From: an uncultured Collinsella sp.
GTDB lineage: Bacteria > Actinomycetota > Coriobacteriia > Coriobacteriales > Coriobacteriaceae
Assembly: GCA_937995345.1 (NCBI GenBank)
Contig: CALKKS010000007.1
Coordinates: 186,001 to 250,000 of the forward strand
Reading direction: 5' to 3'
DNA: 64,000 nt
Shown here: piece by piece, positions 17,778-25,705 of the stretch
Layout: each line of letters opens with the position of its first letter
How positions within the stretch are numbered: the first letter of the stretch is position 1
Notes under the pieces: generated by a model
What the model saw: only the letters and a program-made list of their open reading frames with translations
Databases searched by the model: none
Told to the model about the DNA's origin: nothing
Translations under genes and position numbers: made by a program

Positions 17778-17804
17778 AAAGGGCCGGCTGCAACCGGCCC
17801 TTTT
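17778..17804. terminator. Strong hairpin terminator
   Basis: A 10-bp perfect stem (17778-17787 with 17794-17803) with a 6-nt loop, A-rich on one side and TTTT on the other. No intact gene ends here, so it probably survives from a lost gene or small RNA. Confidence 0.8.
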
Positions 17805-18021
17805 CATGACTCCCTTCGCTATCCGTTACTGCTTATATTCCCGCCAGATCGAGTAGAGGTTCCGGGCAATGCCGGTCACATACATCGAGAGGCGCAGGAT
17901 TTCAAGAAACAAGTTCATAGGCTTCACCCCAATCGGAGATCGGAGTGCTGCCCGCAGGCGGATTCCACGGCGGTCAAGATTTTACCTCACAGGCCGCGGT
18001 GGGAGACATCCTACCCCCATG

Positions 18022-18056
18022 GTTTGGAACAGTGTCGGTCTAACGGGCAATCAAAC
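18022..18056 (+). repeat. Decayed-zone repeat, copy 3
   Basis: It shares GGTCTAAC and GGGCAATCAAAC with the other copies. In the same frame it reads WNSVGLTGNQT. It lies just beyond the stop codon of the minus-strand remnant at 18059. Confidence 0.55.
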
Positions 18057-18058
18057 CT

Positions 18059-18292
18059 CTAGTGCTCTTTGAATTGAGCAAGCATCTGCCCGAAGAAGCT
18101 TAGTTCGGATGGCTCATAAATGAGCGAACCGCCGTCCGCGGTCCTGTAGACCCCGCAGGGGAGGTAACGCCCGTCGGGGAGGAAGTAAAGGTTTTCTTTC
18201 TCCTTCAGTGCCGTTGGGAGTATCGGGGTCTCGTTTTCGTCCATTTGGAACTCATCGATATTCGCGATCTCCTCTCCATGGTGCCTCCAGCC
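18059..18292 (-). pseudogene. Truncated gene of unknown family
   Basis: An ATG at 18244 gives 61 residues (MDENETPILPTALKEKEN, then LYFLPDGRYLPCGVYRTADG). There is no ribosome binding site at normal distance, and the frame stays open with sensible residues (WRHHGEEIANIDEFQ) back to 18292. It is therefore probably the C-terminal part of a longer protein with the start lost. Family unknown. Confidence 0.45.
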
Positions 18293-18311
18293 TTATTTCT
18301 TGTATGGCGCC

Positions 18312-19100
18312 CTAAAACAGGCAGCTCTCAATCTGATCCTTCCCTCGTAGGGTGTCGACCCACTCCTGCGGGATGGCTTTGAGACCGTATGCCGTGCCTG
18401 CGAGGGCGCCGGCGACGGCTGCGGTGGTGTCGGTGTCGTCGCCTAGGTTGACGGCGGCAAGCACGCAATCTTCGTAGCTGCTAGTGTTGACGAAGCACCA
18501 AGTGGCTGCCTTAAGAGTGTCGCGCACGAAGCCGCCGGATCTGATTTCGTGCTCGGGTGCGCTTTTCAGCTGCCGCGCCCACGAGGGGAGTGCGCCGTTC
18601 AGCACGTCTCTCATCAGCTCGACAAATATGACGCATGCATCGGTCGACGTTCTGTGGGCGTGCGTTATCGCGGAGACCTCGCAGATCTCGTCGTCAGTCG
18701 CGTCGACAAACGCCAGGGGCGCGATGCGCATGAGTGAACCGTTGCCGTTGTCGCGTTCGCCGGAGCCTCCTTTGCCGGTGTGCAAGGCGCGGGCGGTCGT
18801 GCCGCCGTAATCGAAAACGCCGTCGATCGTATACTCGCCACGGGCAATCCAGCTTACGAACTTGTCGCGTATGTCCGCGGTGTCGATGTGCCCAAGCTCT
18901 CTAATCGAGTCGCAGGTAGCAAGCGTCATGGACGTGTCATCGCTCCAGGTGCCGGCGGGTTGCCCATGCGTGCCGTAGCCGATCATGTCCGTGCATTCGA
19001 ACGTGCCGCGGGGCCTGAACTCGTAGGGAACGCCCAGCGCGTCGCCGACGGCAAGTCCATAGATGCAGTCGCGCAGTGTTGTTTTCGGTCTGTCTGTCAT
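18312..19100 (-). CDS. ADP-ribosylglycohydrolase family protein
   Basis: A 262-residue member of the DraG/ADP-ribosylglycohydrolase family, which removes ADP-ribose from proteins or small molecules using two Mg ions. The metal-site motifs are all present: GLAVGDALG near the N-terminus, WSDDTSMTLA, the central GGSGERDNGNGSLMRIAPLA and the C-terminal NLGDDTDTTAAVAGALAG. The length matches compact members. GAGGAG lies 7 nt before the ATG. The substrate is unknown. It stands at the edge of the decayed zone. Confidence 0.93.
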   Translation of the reverse strand: MTDRPKTTLRDCIYGLAVGDALGVPYEFRPRGTFECTDMIGYGTHGQPAGTWSDDTSMTLATCDSIRELGHIDTADIRDKFVSWIARGEYTIDGVFDYGGTTARALHTGKGGSGERDNGNGSLMRIAPLAFVDATDDEICEVSAITHAHRTSTDACVIFVELMRDVLNGALPSWARQLKSAPEHEIRSGGFVRDTLKAATWCFVNTSSYEDCVLAAVNLGDDTDTTAAVAGALAGTAYGLKAIPQEWVDTLRGKDQIESCLF

Positions 19101-19163
19101 GGAGCGCTCCTCTTGTGTCGGGGGATATGAAACGCCGTCGGGGGTATCGGTCGCAACGTGCTG

Positions 19164-20216
19164 CTATCCTTGCGCTTCGCCATTAGTCGCTTCGTTGATG
19201 GCGCGGTACTCGGCACTCAGCTCGCGCGCCAGCTCTTCCTTGCTTGGAAGATACGGCAGGTATTTGGCGGCAAACACTTGGTCGTTGTCTTCGGGCAGCG
19301 TGTACTCGACAATCGAGTCGCTTTTGTCCGCGCAGAGCACGATGCCTATAGGCGGATTGTCGCCTTCGTTCATGAGCTCGCGCGTGTAGTAGTTCACATA
19401 CATTTGCATCTGGCCCAGGTCCTGATGCGTAAGGTCATCGGTCTTAAGGTCGATGAGCACGAAGCAGCGCATCAGATAGTTGTAAAACACAAGGTCAATA
19501 TAGAAATGGCGCCCATCAAAGGTGATGCGCTTTTGGCGCGCCTCGAAAGCGAAACCACGGCCAAGCTCCAGCAGGAACTTCTGAAGATGCGTGATGAGCG
19601 CCTGCTCTAGATCGCTCTCGCGGAACGCAGTATCGTCCGAGAAACCTAAAAACTCCAGTACATATGGGTCGCGGATGATATCCTCGGGGCGACGAGCCGG
19701 GGCGCTCTTTTGGATTTCCTGGGTGACGGCCTCCTTGTCCTTGCTGGCAAGCAGGCGCTCGCGGAACATGGTGTTGATCTGGCGCTCGAGCTGACGCGTG
19801 CTCCAACGAGAATCGGCGCATTCGTTCATGTACCAGGCGCGAGCATCGGGGTCGGGAATGCGCATCAACCTGCGGTAATGAGTCCAGCTCAATTCGCTAC
19901 GCAGTGCGTCGCGAATTGGAAACGCAAGAAAGAACTGACGCATATTGCGAAGGTTTGCGATGCCAAAGCCTCTTCCGAAATCCGCGGTAAGCCTTCTGGA
20001 GAGGCCTGCAATCAATGCCTCTCCATATACTGCGCGCTCCTCTCCGCCCTGCTCATCAACAATGCTCTTGCCGATCTCCCAATACGCCTCAACCATCGCA
20101 AAGTTAACGGCGGTATAGGCCTTGTCGCGAGCGGCGTTGAGAATCGAGGAAACCTGCTTGTAAAAAACTTCTGGCACGATTGCCGATTCTCCACGGTTTA
20201 CCAGTTCGCCCATCAC
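19164..20216 (-). CDS. DUF1016/YhcG-type PD-(D/E)XK nuclease
   Basis: A 350-residue protein of the YhcG (DUF1016) family. The N-terminal half (about 10-170) is the helical DUF1016 domain (AYWEIGKSIVDEQ, NLRNMRQFFLAFP, WTHYRRLM). The C-terminal half is the restriction-endonuclease-like nuclease, with FYIDLVFYN and FVLIDLKT as the D and D-x-K motif strands. Such proteins are often found in accessory regions and near restriction systems, and their role is not settled. No methylase or specificity gene is adjacent. The start at 20216 has no clear ribosome binding site, and ATG at 20213 is an alternative. Confidence 0.9.
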   Translation of the reverse strand: MMGELVNRGESAIVPEVFYKQVSSILNAARDKAYTAVNFAMVEAYWEIGKSIVDEQGGEERAVYGEALIAGLSRRLTADFGRGFGIANLRNMRQFFLAFPIRDALRSELSWTHYRRLMRIPDPDARAWYMNECADSRWSTRQLERQINTMFRERLLASKDKEAVTQEIQKSAPARRPEDIIRDPYVLEFLGFSDDTAFRESDLEQALITHLQKFLLELGRGFAFEARQKRITFDGRHFYIDLVFYNYLMRCFVLIDLKTDDLTHQDLGQMQMYVNYYTRELMNEGDNPPIGIVLCADKSDSIVEYTLPEDNDQVFAAKYLPYLPSKEELARELSAEYRAINEATNGEAQG

Positions 20217-20414
20217 TGTCGCCCCACTTTCCTCTTGTGGAATGCATCTTTATCGCATTTAGTTTAAAGCCTCGCGCGGACACGAATTGCTGTGCTGTCT
20301 GGCACCTTCGCATGGGAGCCTTGCGGTGACTAAAATGTGGCCATAGAGGCAGTTTTAGCGAACCTCATGGGGGTGACATGCATGGACAACAACACTTTGC
20401 TACCCCTTCATGTC

Positions 20415-20448
20415 AAAAATAGGGGCGCAGAACGATATTCTGCGCTCC
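20415..20448 (-). terminator. Terminator of the PI-PLC gene
   Basis: A stem of about 11 bp (20422-20432 with 20438-20448) is followed on the minus strand by TATTTTT. Confidence 0.8.
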
Positions 20449-20481
20449 TGATTGAGCCGATGCGTCTGAAAGCCGGCTTGC

Positions 20482-22953
20482 CTATTCGCTAGCGCCTTCG
20501 CTGTCTTCGCGATCGTTGACAAGCATTGCCGCGCCGGCGACCGTTGTCGCCACGGCGGCGGCAGCGAGCCCGGCGGCAATGCCAGAGCCGTCGCCCGTGC
20601 CGGCGAGCTTCTCGCCCGATCCCTTGCTCTTGTTGCCCTTGCCGTTCTTGTCGGCGCTGCCCGCGTTGGTGCCGGTGCCGGTGTTGCCTGCACCGCCCGC
20701 GTCGCCCGAAGTCGTCACAGTAAAGCTTGCGGCTCCGTCGGTGGCAAGCGTGTAGTTCTGCGCCGCGTCGCCCAACAGGCCTTTCGCACGCACCCAATAC
20801 GTCCCCGCGGCAAATGCCTCATCCTCGGCCATTGCCGTGCCCGGTGCGCCGTTTGCATCGTGCATAAACTCGAGCTGGGCCGTGCAGATATCGTTTTCGA
20901 GCTTGCCCTCGAGGGCCGCCGCGACCTTTGCACGCACATCCTCGCCGACCTTAAGGCCTTCGAGCCCCTCAAAGTGGGGCGTCAGCGCGCGCGGGACGAT
21001 ATCGATGGGCACGGAGCCCCGCAGTTCTGTAGCGGTCTCGTTGCCCAGGGCGTCGACATCCACGTATTCGATGGCAAAAGCGCTTCCCGAAGCCGCTACG
21101 TTGAGTGCGTTGCTGCTGTCGACGAGGCGGAAGTAGCCCTCGCCAACGGTCTTGCCGTCCTGGAGCGAGGCGTCGCTCAACGAATCGCCGTACGTCATGC
21201 GCATGCGGGTCGGGAGATAGCACGAAACCGTCTGTTTGCGCTGCGCATCGTTGTAATTGCGCTGGTAGATGCTTCGGGCCAGTGCCGCATCAACAAAGTC
21301 GGACGCAATGATGCCAATGTGCTTGAGGCAGTCCTCCTTTGTGCTCTCATTTCCGGTGCTGTTTATATACTGGCTCTTGTATAGATGCTCGTTGACCACT
21401 CGTGCCGCGGTAAAAGGATTGCTTCCTTGCTTGTGGTTCGTGCAGCTGGTGTAGTTGATGCACCAGCTGTGCTCCAGGACCTTTACCTTGGCCCCGGCAT
21501 CGTCCTCGACGTCCACCATGATGCGGGCGAGCTTGGTTGTCTCCTGCAGCGCCATATCGACCCAGCTGATTTTGTCGGTTCCTGTGCATTCGTAATGGTC
21601 CTGGGCATATACCTTGGTGCAATAGGGCTTTTCGTCACCCGTTTCCCCCACGGCTTCAAAGCCCCGCTCGTCTCGAACGAGACACATAGAGGCGCTGTCG
21701 GTGTGTGCTGCGATTTTGTCGTCCCATTGGGTGAGGTCGAGGCCCCATGTGTGGCTGCTTACGCTGTTGCCGGCGAGCCCAAACCGACGCAGCAGGACGA
21801 TCTTTCCGCGCACCTCGCCCAGCGTGGGGATACGGCTCGATGTGTAGAACAGGTCGGGGTTCTCATCAAAAACCTTGCCCAAGGCCGTCGTGAGGCTTTC
21901 GTTGGTAGCCTCGTCATTGCCCCGCGACACGAGCATGATGAGCGCTTCTGTCGGGTTTTCGCTCAAAAACGTATTGAAGTACCCGATGACATCGGAGAGA
22001 TGCATAAAGTTCCCGTCTTTTTTGAGCAGGTAACAAGCTCCGTGGTCGATGCCGGGGTTCTCACCCTTTCCGAGTCGAATATCAAAATAGCGAACGCCTT
22101 CGAGCAGCTGCGTGGGGATGTAATCCTGCTGGCATTTTGCTTGGGAGGATTGGGGCTCGGTGTCGTTGTCCACGCTGCAGGTGCCCGAATCGTGCGTGCC
22201 CGGAATGCTCAGTTCGTCGAGGAACTTGTTGTTGTCGACGTATTTCATCCAACATGGCCCGTCGGCGTAGCTGCTATACCTGATCCAGTCGATACTGCTA
22301 ACCGTGGTATTGGTCTCGCCCTTGTCGTAACCGACAAGCTCGAGCTCCCACGGAATGCTCTTTCTCTTGTGGCAGATCTTGTTGTTGTCTTGGTCTTTGC
22401 CGTCCTTTTCTATTGCCAGGTAATTAATATCCTTTTTCTCGTTTGTGCGATCTCGGATGACATAGGTTCCGTTTGACTGAGGTTCGAACGCAAAAGCGCG
22501 GCTGGGCTTGTTGTCATACTCGCCGCTCCATACGTGGATGACCTTTCCATCTTTGTCCGAGTCGCCATCGACCGACCAAATGCTGTAGCCTGTCTTTTTA
22601 TGCTCTTCGAAATTGAGCAAGGTGCGGATGGCATACCAGTTTGTGCCGTCCGCATCGGTCAGTACATTCTCAAGGATGAGCTTGTTGGACGTGCCGTCAT
22701 TAAACAGGTGACAGACGTTGCCGATAACGTTGCCGTCTTCATTGACGCTTGCGGTGCGAAAATAGCCCGCGGGGCGAAGGCGAATGACGAAATTATGGAG
22801 GCTCTTCGACGGTGTGGGTGCGTCTTCTGCAAATGCCGCTCGCACGGGAAGGCCCAATCCCGCGGTTTCGGGCAGGCTTGCAAATGGCGACAATGCTGCG
22901 AGTCCTAGGCCCAACGTGAATGCTCGACGGCTGATGGCGTGGTGTTCGGTCAT
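20482..22953 (-). CDS. Sortase-anchored PI-specific phospholipase C
   Basis: An 823-residue surface protein. It has a signal peptide with twin arginine (SRRAFTLGLGLAALS), an N-terminal beta-rich region (about 50-215, trefoil-lectin-like), then a PI-PLC X domain. The domain shows LSIPGTHDSGT (H about 253), GVRYFDIRLG and DHG (H about 304). The two histidines are about 51 residues apart, as in Bacillus cereus PI-PLC (H32, H82). A C-terminal beta domain, a Gly/Lys-rich stretch, LAGTG, a hydrophobic helix and a charged tail form a sortase signal. It would cleave phosphatidylinositol or GPI-like lipids outside the cell. ATG at 22953 has GGAGGAG just upstream; an in-frame ATG at 22998 lacks one. 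Confidence 0.88.
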   Translation of the reverse strand: MTEHHAISRRAFTLGLGLAALSPFASLPETAGLGLPVRAAFAEDAPTPSKSLHNFVIRLRPAGYFRTASVNEDGNVIGNVCHLFNDGTSNKLILENVLTDADGTNWYAIRTLLNFEEHKKTGYSIWSVDGDSDKDGKVIHVWSGEYDNKPSRAFAFEPQSNGTYVIRDRTNEKKDINYLAIEKDGKDQDNNKICHKRKSIPWELELVGYDKGETNTTVSSIDWIRYSSYADGPCWMKYVDNNKFLDELSIPGTHDSGTCSVDNDTEPQSSQAKCQQDYIPTQLLEGVRYFDIRLGKGENPGIDHGACYLLKKDGNFMHLSDVIGYFNTFLSENPTEALIMLVSRGNDEATNESLTTALGKVFDENPDLFYTSSRIPTLGEVRGKIVLLRRFGLAGNSVSSHTWGLDLTQWDDKIAAHTDSASMCLVRDERGFEAVGETGDEKPYCTKVYAQDHYECTGTDKISWVDMALQETTKLARIMVDVEDDAGAKVKVLEHSWCINYTSCTNHKQGSNPFTAARVVNEHLYKSQYINSTGNESTKEDCLKHIGIIASDFVDAALARSIYQRNYNDAQRKQTVSCYLPTRMRMTYGDSLSDASLQDGKTVGEGYFRLVDSSNALNVAASGSAFAIEYVDVDALGNETATELRGSVPIDIVPRALTPHFEGLEGLKVGEDVRAKVAAALEGKLENDICTAQLEFMHDANGAPGTAMAEDEAFAAGTYWVRAKGLLGDAAQNYTLATDGAASFTVTTSGDAGGAGNTGTGTNAGSADKNGKGNKSKGSGEKLAGTGDGSGIAAGLAAAAVATTVAGAAMLVNDREDSEGASE

Positions 22954-23154
22954 AACTCCTCCGTTCGCAGGGTGCGGATATGCGCTCGTTTTGGTCACTA
23001 TACTGCCCGGATGTCCAAAGGCATCGGCTCAATTGTCTGCGCGGCGCTATAAATCGGCGGGCGGACGCACTGGGGTGCTTGTCGTTTTCGTACTGTTGCC
23101 ACATTTGGGGCGGTTCCAGCGGCCGGCATCCTCGCGTTCGTCGGTTATCGGCAT
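22954..23154. other. Intergenic region upstream of PI-PLC
   Basis: About 200 nt between the PI-PLC start and the terminator of the next lipoprotein gene. It must hold the PI-PLC promoter, but I see no clear -35/-10 pair and no gene. Confidence 0.4.
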
Positions 23155-23186
23155 AAGAAAGGGAGGGTCGGTTTACCGGCCCTCCC
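23155..23186 (-). terminator. Terminator of the first lipoprotein gene
   Basis: An 11-bp stem (23161-23171 with 23176-23186) and 4-nt loop are followed on the minus strand by TTTCTTA. Confidence 0.85.
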
Positions 23187-23258
23187 TGGGTATGAAGCGC
23201 TGGGGCACCGCCGCTTGTTAGCACCGCGCTCGTGTTACCCGCTGCGCTCGCGAGTCGC

Positions 23259-23852
23259 TTAGCGCTTAATCTCGATATCGTCGAGCTTAACGTCCATGGC
23301 TTCGGTCTTGGCCTTGGCGATGTCGTCGGCAAATTCCAGAGACTTCATCATGGTCTCGACGGCGTCCTTGTGCTCCTCGACATTGTCGATGCGCACGTAC
23401 ACGCTGCCGCCGTCAACGTCGGTGAAGTACTCGGTCGTCACGCCGCCCGTGTGCGTGTAGGAAGCGTTGCGCCAGGTCTTGCCGTTGTACTTGACGGGAT
23501 CATTCTCGGTCCACTCAAAGTCGGTCTTCCACTTTGCCTCGTAGTCAAACAGCTCGTCGGCGTTCTTGTCAGGGTCGAAGACAGGGATGAAGCGATCGCT
23601 GGCGTGCTCGCTCTTGGTGAACTTAAACTGGGCCCTGTCGGCCGTGTCGCCGGCAACGTCGGTAATCTCGACGCCCTCGGGGACCTCGACCTTAAACCAA
23701 ATGAAGTCGGTCCTCATATCCACGGTTGGCTTTTCCGCGCCGCCGCCACCGCTGCTGCCGGTAGCGCCACCGCTTCCGCCACAACCCACCAGGGCAACCG
23801 CGGCAAAGAGGCTGATGCAGAGGGTGAGAATCGCTAAGGCCTTCTTTTTCAT
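23259..23852 (-). CDS. Lipoprotein, paralogue of the next gene
   Basis: A 197-residue lipoprotein with a KKK signal peptide and lipobox LVGC (C24), then a Gly/Ser linker and a domain of about 150 residues opening with DFIWFKVEVPEGVEI. It is paralogous throughout to the next gene (same signal peptide, same DFIWFKVE opening, same NGKTW/NGRTW, FTDV..GSVYV and C-terminal I-E-I-K). The function is unknown; the domain may bind a ligand at the cell surface. GAGGAGG precedes the ATG. It has its own terminator, so the two copies are separate units. A 19-nt sequence 73 nt upstream is shared with the other copy. Confidence 0.85.
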   Translation of the reverse strand: MKKKALAILTLCISLFAAVALVGCGGSGGATGSSGGGGAEKPTVDMRTDFIWFKVEVPEGVEITDVAGDTADRAQFKFTKSEHASDRFIPVFDPDKNADELFDYEAKWKTDFEWTENDPVKYNGKTWRNASYTHTGGVTTEYFTDVDGGSVYVRIDNVEEHKDAVETMMKSLEFADDIAKAKTEAMDVKLDDIEIKR

Positions 23853-23924
23853 GGTCGTGTCCTCCTCAATCTGTAACCGCCCATGGATTACCTGCCTTTA
23901 CTGTACGCGCGAGCGGCTCGTTCG

Positions 23925-23943
23925 GGTGGGCCATGTGTCCCAT
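23925..23943 (-). repeat. Direct repeat upstream of lipoprotein, copy 1
   Basis: GGTGGGCCATGTGTCCCAT (plus strand), identical to 24891-24909. It may be a shared operator or a leftover of the gene duplication. Confidence 0.5.
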
Positions 23944-23989
23944 TCTGGGGGTCGGATTTGCGCCGATAAGTGGCAATATGTGCGGGTGT

Positions 23990-24023
23990 AAAGAGGGGAG
24001 GGCCGGTGCTGTCGGCCCTCCCC
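23990..24023 (-). terminator. Terminator of the second lipoprotein gene
   Basis: An 11-bp stem (23995-24005 with 24013-24023) is followed on the minus strand by TCTTTA. Confidence 0.8.
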
Positions 24024-24092
24024 GGGTTGGGCGCCCGTTGTTTTAATGGGGCGCATGTGCGCGGGTGCGCGTAGGCGCGTGCGGGTGTCCCG

Positions 24093-24695
24093 TTACTTGA
24101 TCTCGATGCTCGAAATCTCGACTTCGCGTGCCTCGGAAACTGCCTCTTCCATGTCATCGGGGAACTCGATGGAGTTGAGGAGCGCCTCGGCTTCTTTCTT
24201 GTGCTGGTCGAAGTTCGAGACGAGGACGTAGACGCTTCCCGGCTCAACGTCGGTAAAAAGCATGGTCGAGATGCCGCTGTTGTCCTCGTATGTTCCGACG
24301 AGCCACGTCCTGCCGTTGTACTCGACGGGGTCGCCATCCTCCCACTGGAACGTTTCAGTGTGCCTTTCGGCCTGCTCTGCAAAGGACTCTTCGGCCGTCA
24401 TCTTCTCTTGCCAAACGGGGATGAAACGGTCGACTGTGGTGTTCTCGTTCTCGGGGGAGGTGAGCTGGACCCTGTCGGCATTCTTGCCGGCGGAGTCGCT
24501 TACGCCGATGCCCTCGGGCATCTCGACCTTAAACCAGATAAAGTCGTTCTTCTTGGCGACGGGGGTCTTTTCCTTGCTCTCGCTCTTGGCGGTGCTGCCG
24601 CCTCCGCCCGATGCGCTCCCGCCGCAGCCGACAAGGGCAAATGCGGCAAAGAGGGCGACGCAAAGGGATAGGATCGATAGGGCCTTTTTCTTCAT
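24093..24695 (-). CDS. Lipoprotein, paralogue of the previous gene
   Basis: A 200-residue lipoprotein with lipobox LVGC (C24), a low-complexity linker and a domain beginning DFIWFKVEMPEGIGV. It aligns end to end with the neighbour at 23259, so the pair arose by tandem duplication. I use ATG at 24695, preceded by AAGGAGG; a frame from 24725 adds ten residues without a binding site. The function is unknown. The acidic, aromatic character suggests extracytoplasmic binding, not catalysis. Confidence 0.85.
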   Translation of the reverse strand: MKKKALSILSLCVALFAAFALVGCGGSASGGGGSTAKSESKEKTPVAKKNDFIWFKVEMPEGIGVSDSAGKNADRVQLTSPENENTTVDRFIPVWQEKMTAEESFAEQAERHTETFQWEDGDPVEYNGRTWLVGTYEDNSGISTMLFTDVEPGSVYVLVSNFDQHKKEAEALLNSIEFPDDMEEAVSEAREVEISSIEIK

Positions 24696-25070
24696 GGTGG
24701 CGTCCTCCTTGTCTGCCAGGGACATCGTGTGCCGCGGATCGCTGGGGCGGCGGTTACGCGCACACGATGGCTATGTTTGCTGTGCGGTGATTCCTCCATT
24801 CGTCGTCCGGTGCCGTGATGAGCGTTGCCCCAACATGGGGCTCCTTATCTATATGTATGCCCCAGTTGCCGTCGTCCGGGAGTCTCGAAAGGTGGGCCAT
24901 GTGTCCCATGTTTGCGTTGCTGTCGCCTATCGTGTGCCATAGAAATCCGCGATGGCCAGGTGCGCTGACGCCCATGTGCTTATGGGCTAGACTTAGCACC
25001 ATTATGTGATCGATGCGGTCGGTCGGCGGTTGCCGCTCGACCGATGTATATGACTTGAAGGTGCATGTGT
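24696..25070. other. Divergent intergenic region with shared 19-nt repeat
   Basis: A 375-nt divergent region between the second lipoprotein gene and fchA. It holds copy 2 of the 19-nt repeat (24891-24909) about 196 nt from the lipoprotein start. I see no gene and no convincing promoter hexamers. Confidence 0.45.
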
Positions 25071-25703
25071 ATGAGCCAAGAGATGATGGACAAGACCTGC
25101 CGCGGGTTTGCCGAGGCGCTGGCCGCGCGCGAGCCGGTGCCCGGCGGCGGCAGCGCGAGCGCCTTTGTGGGTGCGCTGGGCGCCTCGCTGTGCGGGATGG
25201 TCGCGCGCTACGGCGCGACCAATCCTGCGCTTGCCGATCGCGCGGATGACCTGACGCGCGCATTTGCCCAGGCTGATGAGCTGGCGCAGGAGCTTGTCGA
25301 GTTGGTTGCCGAGGACGTTCGTGCCTATGGGCAGGTGTCCGCGGCGTACGGTATTCCGCGTGACGATCCGGCTCGAGCGACCGCGATTCAGGATGCGCTG
25401 CATGTGGCCGCCATGCCGCCGTATCGCATTATGGATGCCTGCGGGCGTACACTGGCGCTGCTCGAGGACATGGCCGACAAGGGTTCGCGTCAGCTGCTGT
25501 CCGATGTGGCGTGCGGCGCCGTGTTCTGCCGTTCCGCTATGCAGGGTGCGAGCTTGACGCTCTTTGCTAACACCACGTCCATGAAGGATCGCGCTCGTGC
25601 CGAGGAGCTCGAGACCGCATGTGACGAGTTGCTCGATACGTGGCTACCGCGCGCCGATGCGCTGGCACGCCGCGCCGCCGACGCTGCAAGGAAGAGGGGA
25701 TAG
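25071..25703 (+). CDS. fchA: Methenyl-THF cyclohydrolase (FchA/FTCD-C type)
   Basis: A 210-residue, all-helical protein of the formiminotransferase-cyclodeaminase C-terminal family. The hallmark glycine-rich loop EPVPGGGSASAFVGALGASL is near the N-terminus. Stand-alone members such as clostridial FchA convert 5,10-methenyl-THF to 10-formyl-THF, and fusions deaminate formimino-THF. Position 2 nt before folD favours cyclohydrolase. GAAGG lies about 9 nt before ATG 25071; ATG at 25065 is the alternative. See the finding on FolD, which seems to lack the residues for this same reaction. Confidence 0.85.
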   Translation: MSQEMMDKTCRGFAEALAAREPVPGGGSASAFVGALGASLCGMVARYGATNPALADRADDLTRAFAQADELAQELVELVAEDVRAYGQVSAAYGIPRDDPARATAIQDALHVAAMPPYRIMDACGRTLALLEDMADKGSRQLLSDVACGAVFCRSAMQGASLTLFANTTSMKDRARAEELETACDELLDTWLPRADALARRAADAARKRG

Positions 25704-25705
25704 CC

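Noticed and set aside
20382..20492. A 36-codon plus-strand frame with a G-rich box upstream
   Set aside because: It spans the PI-PLC terminator hairpin and overlaps the end of that gene.
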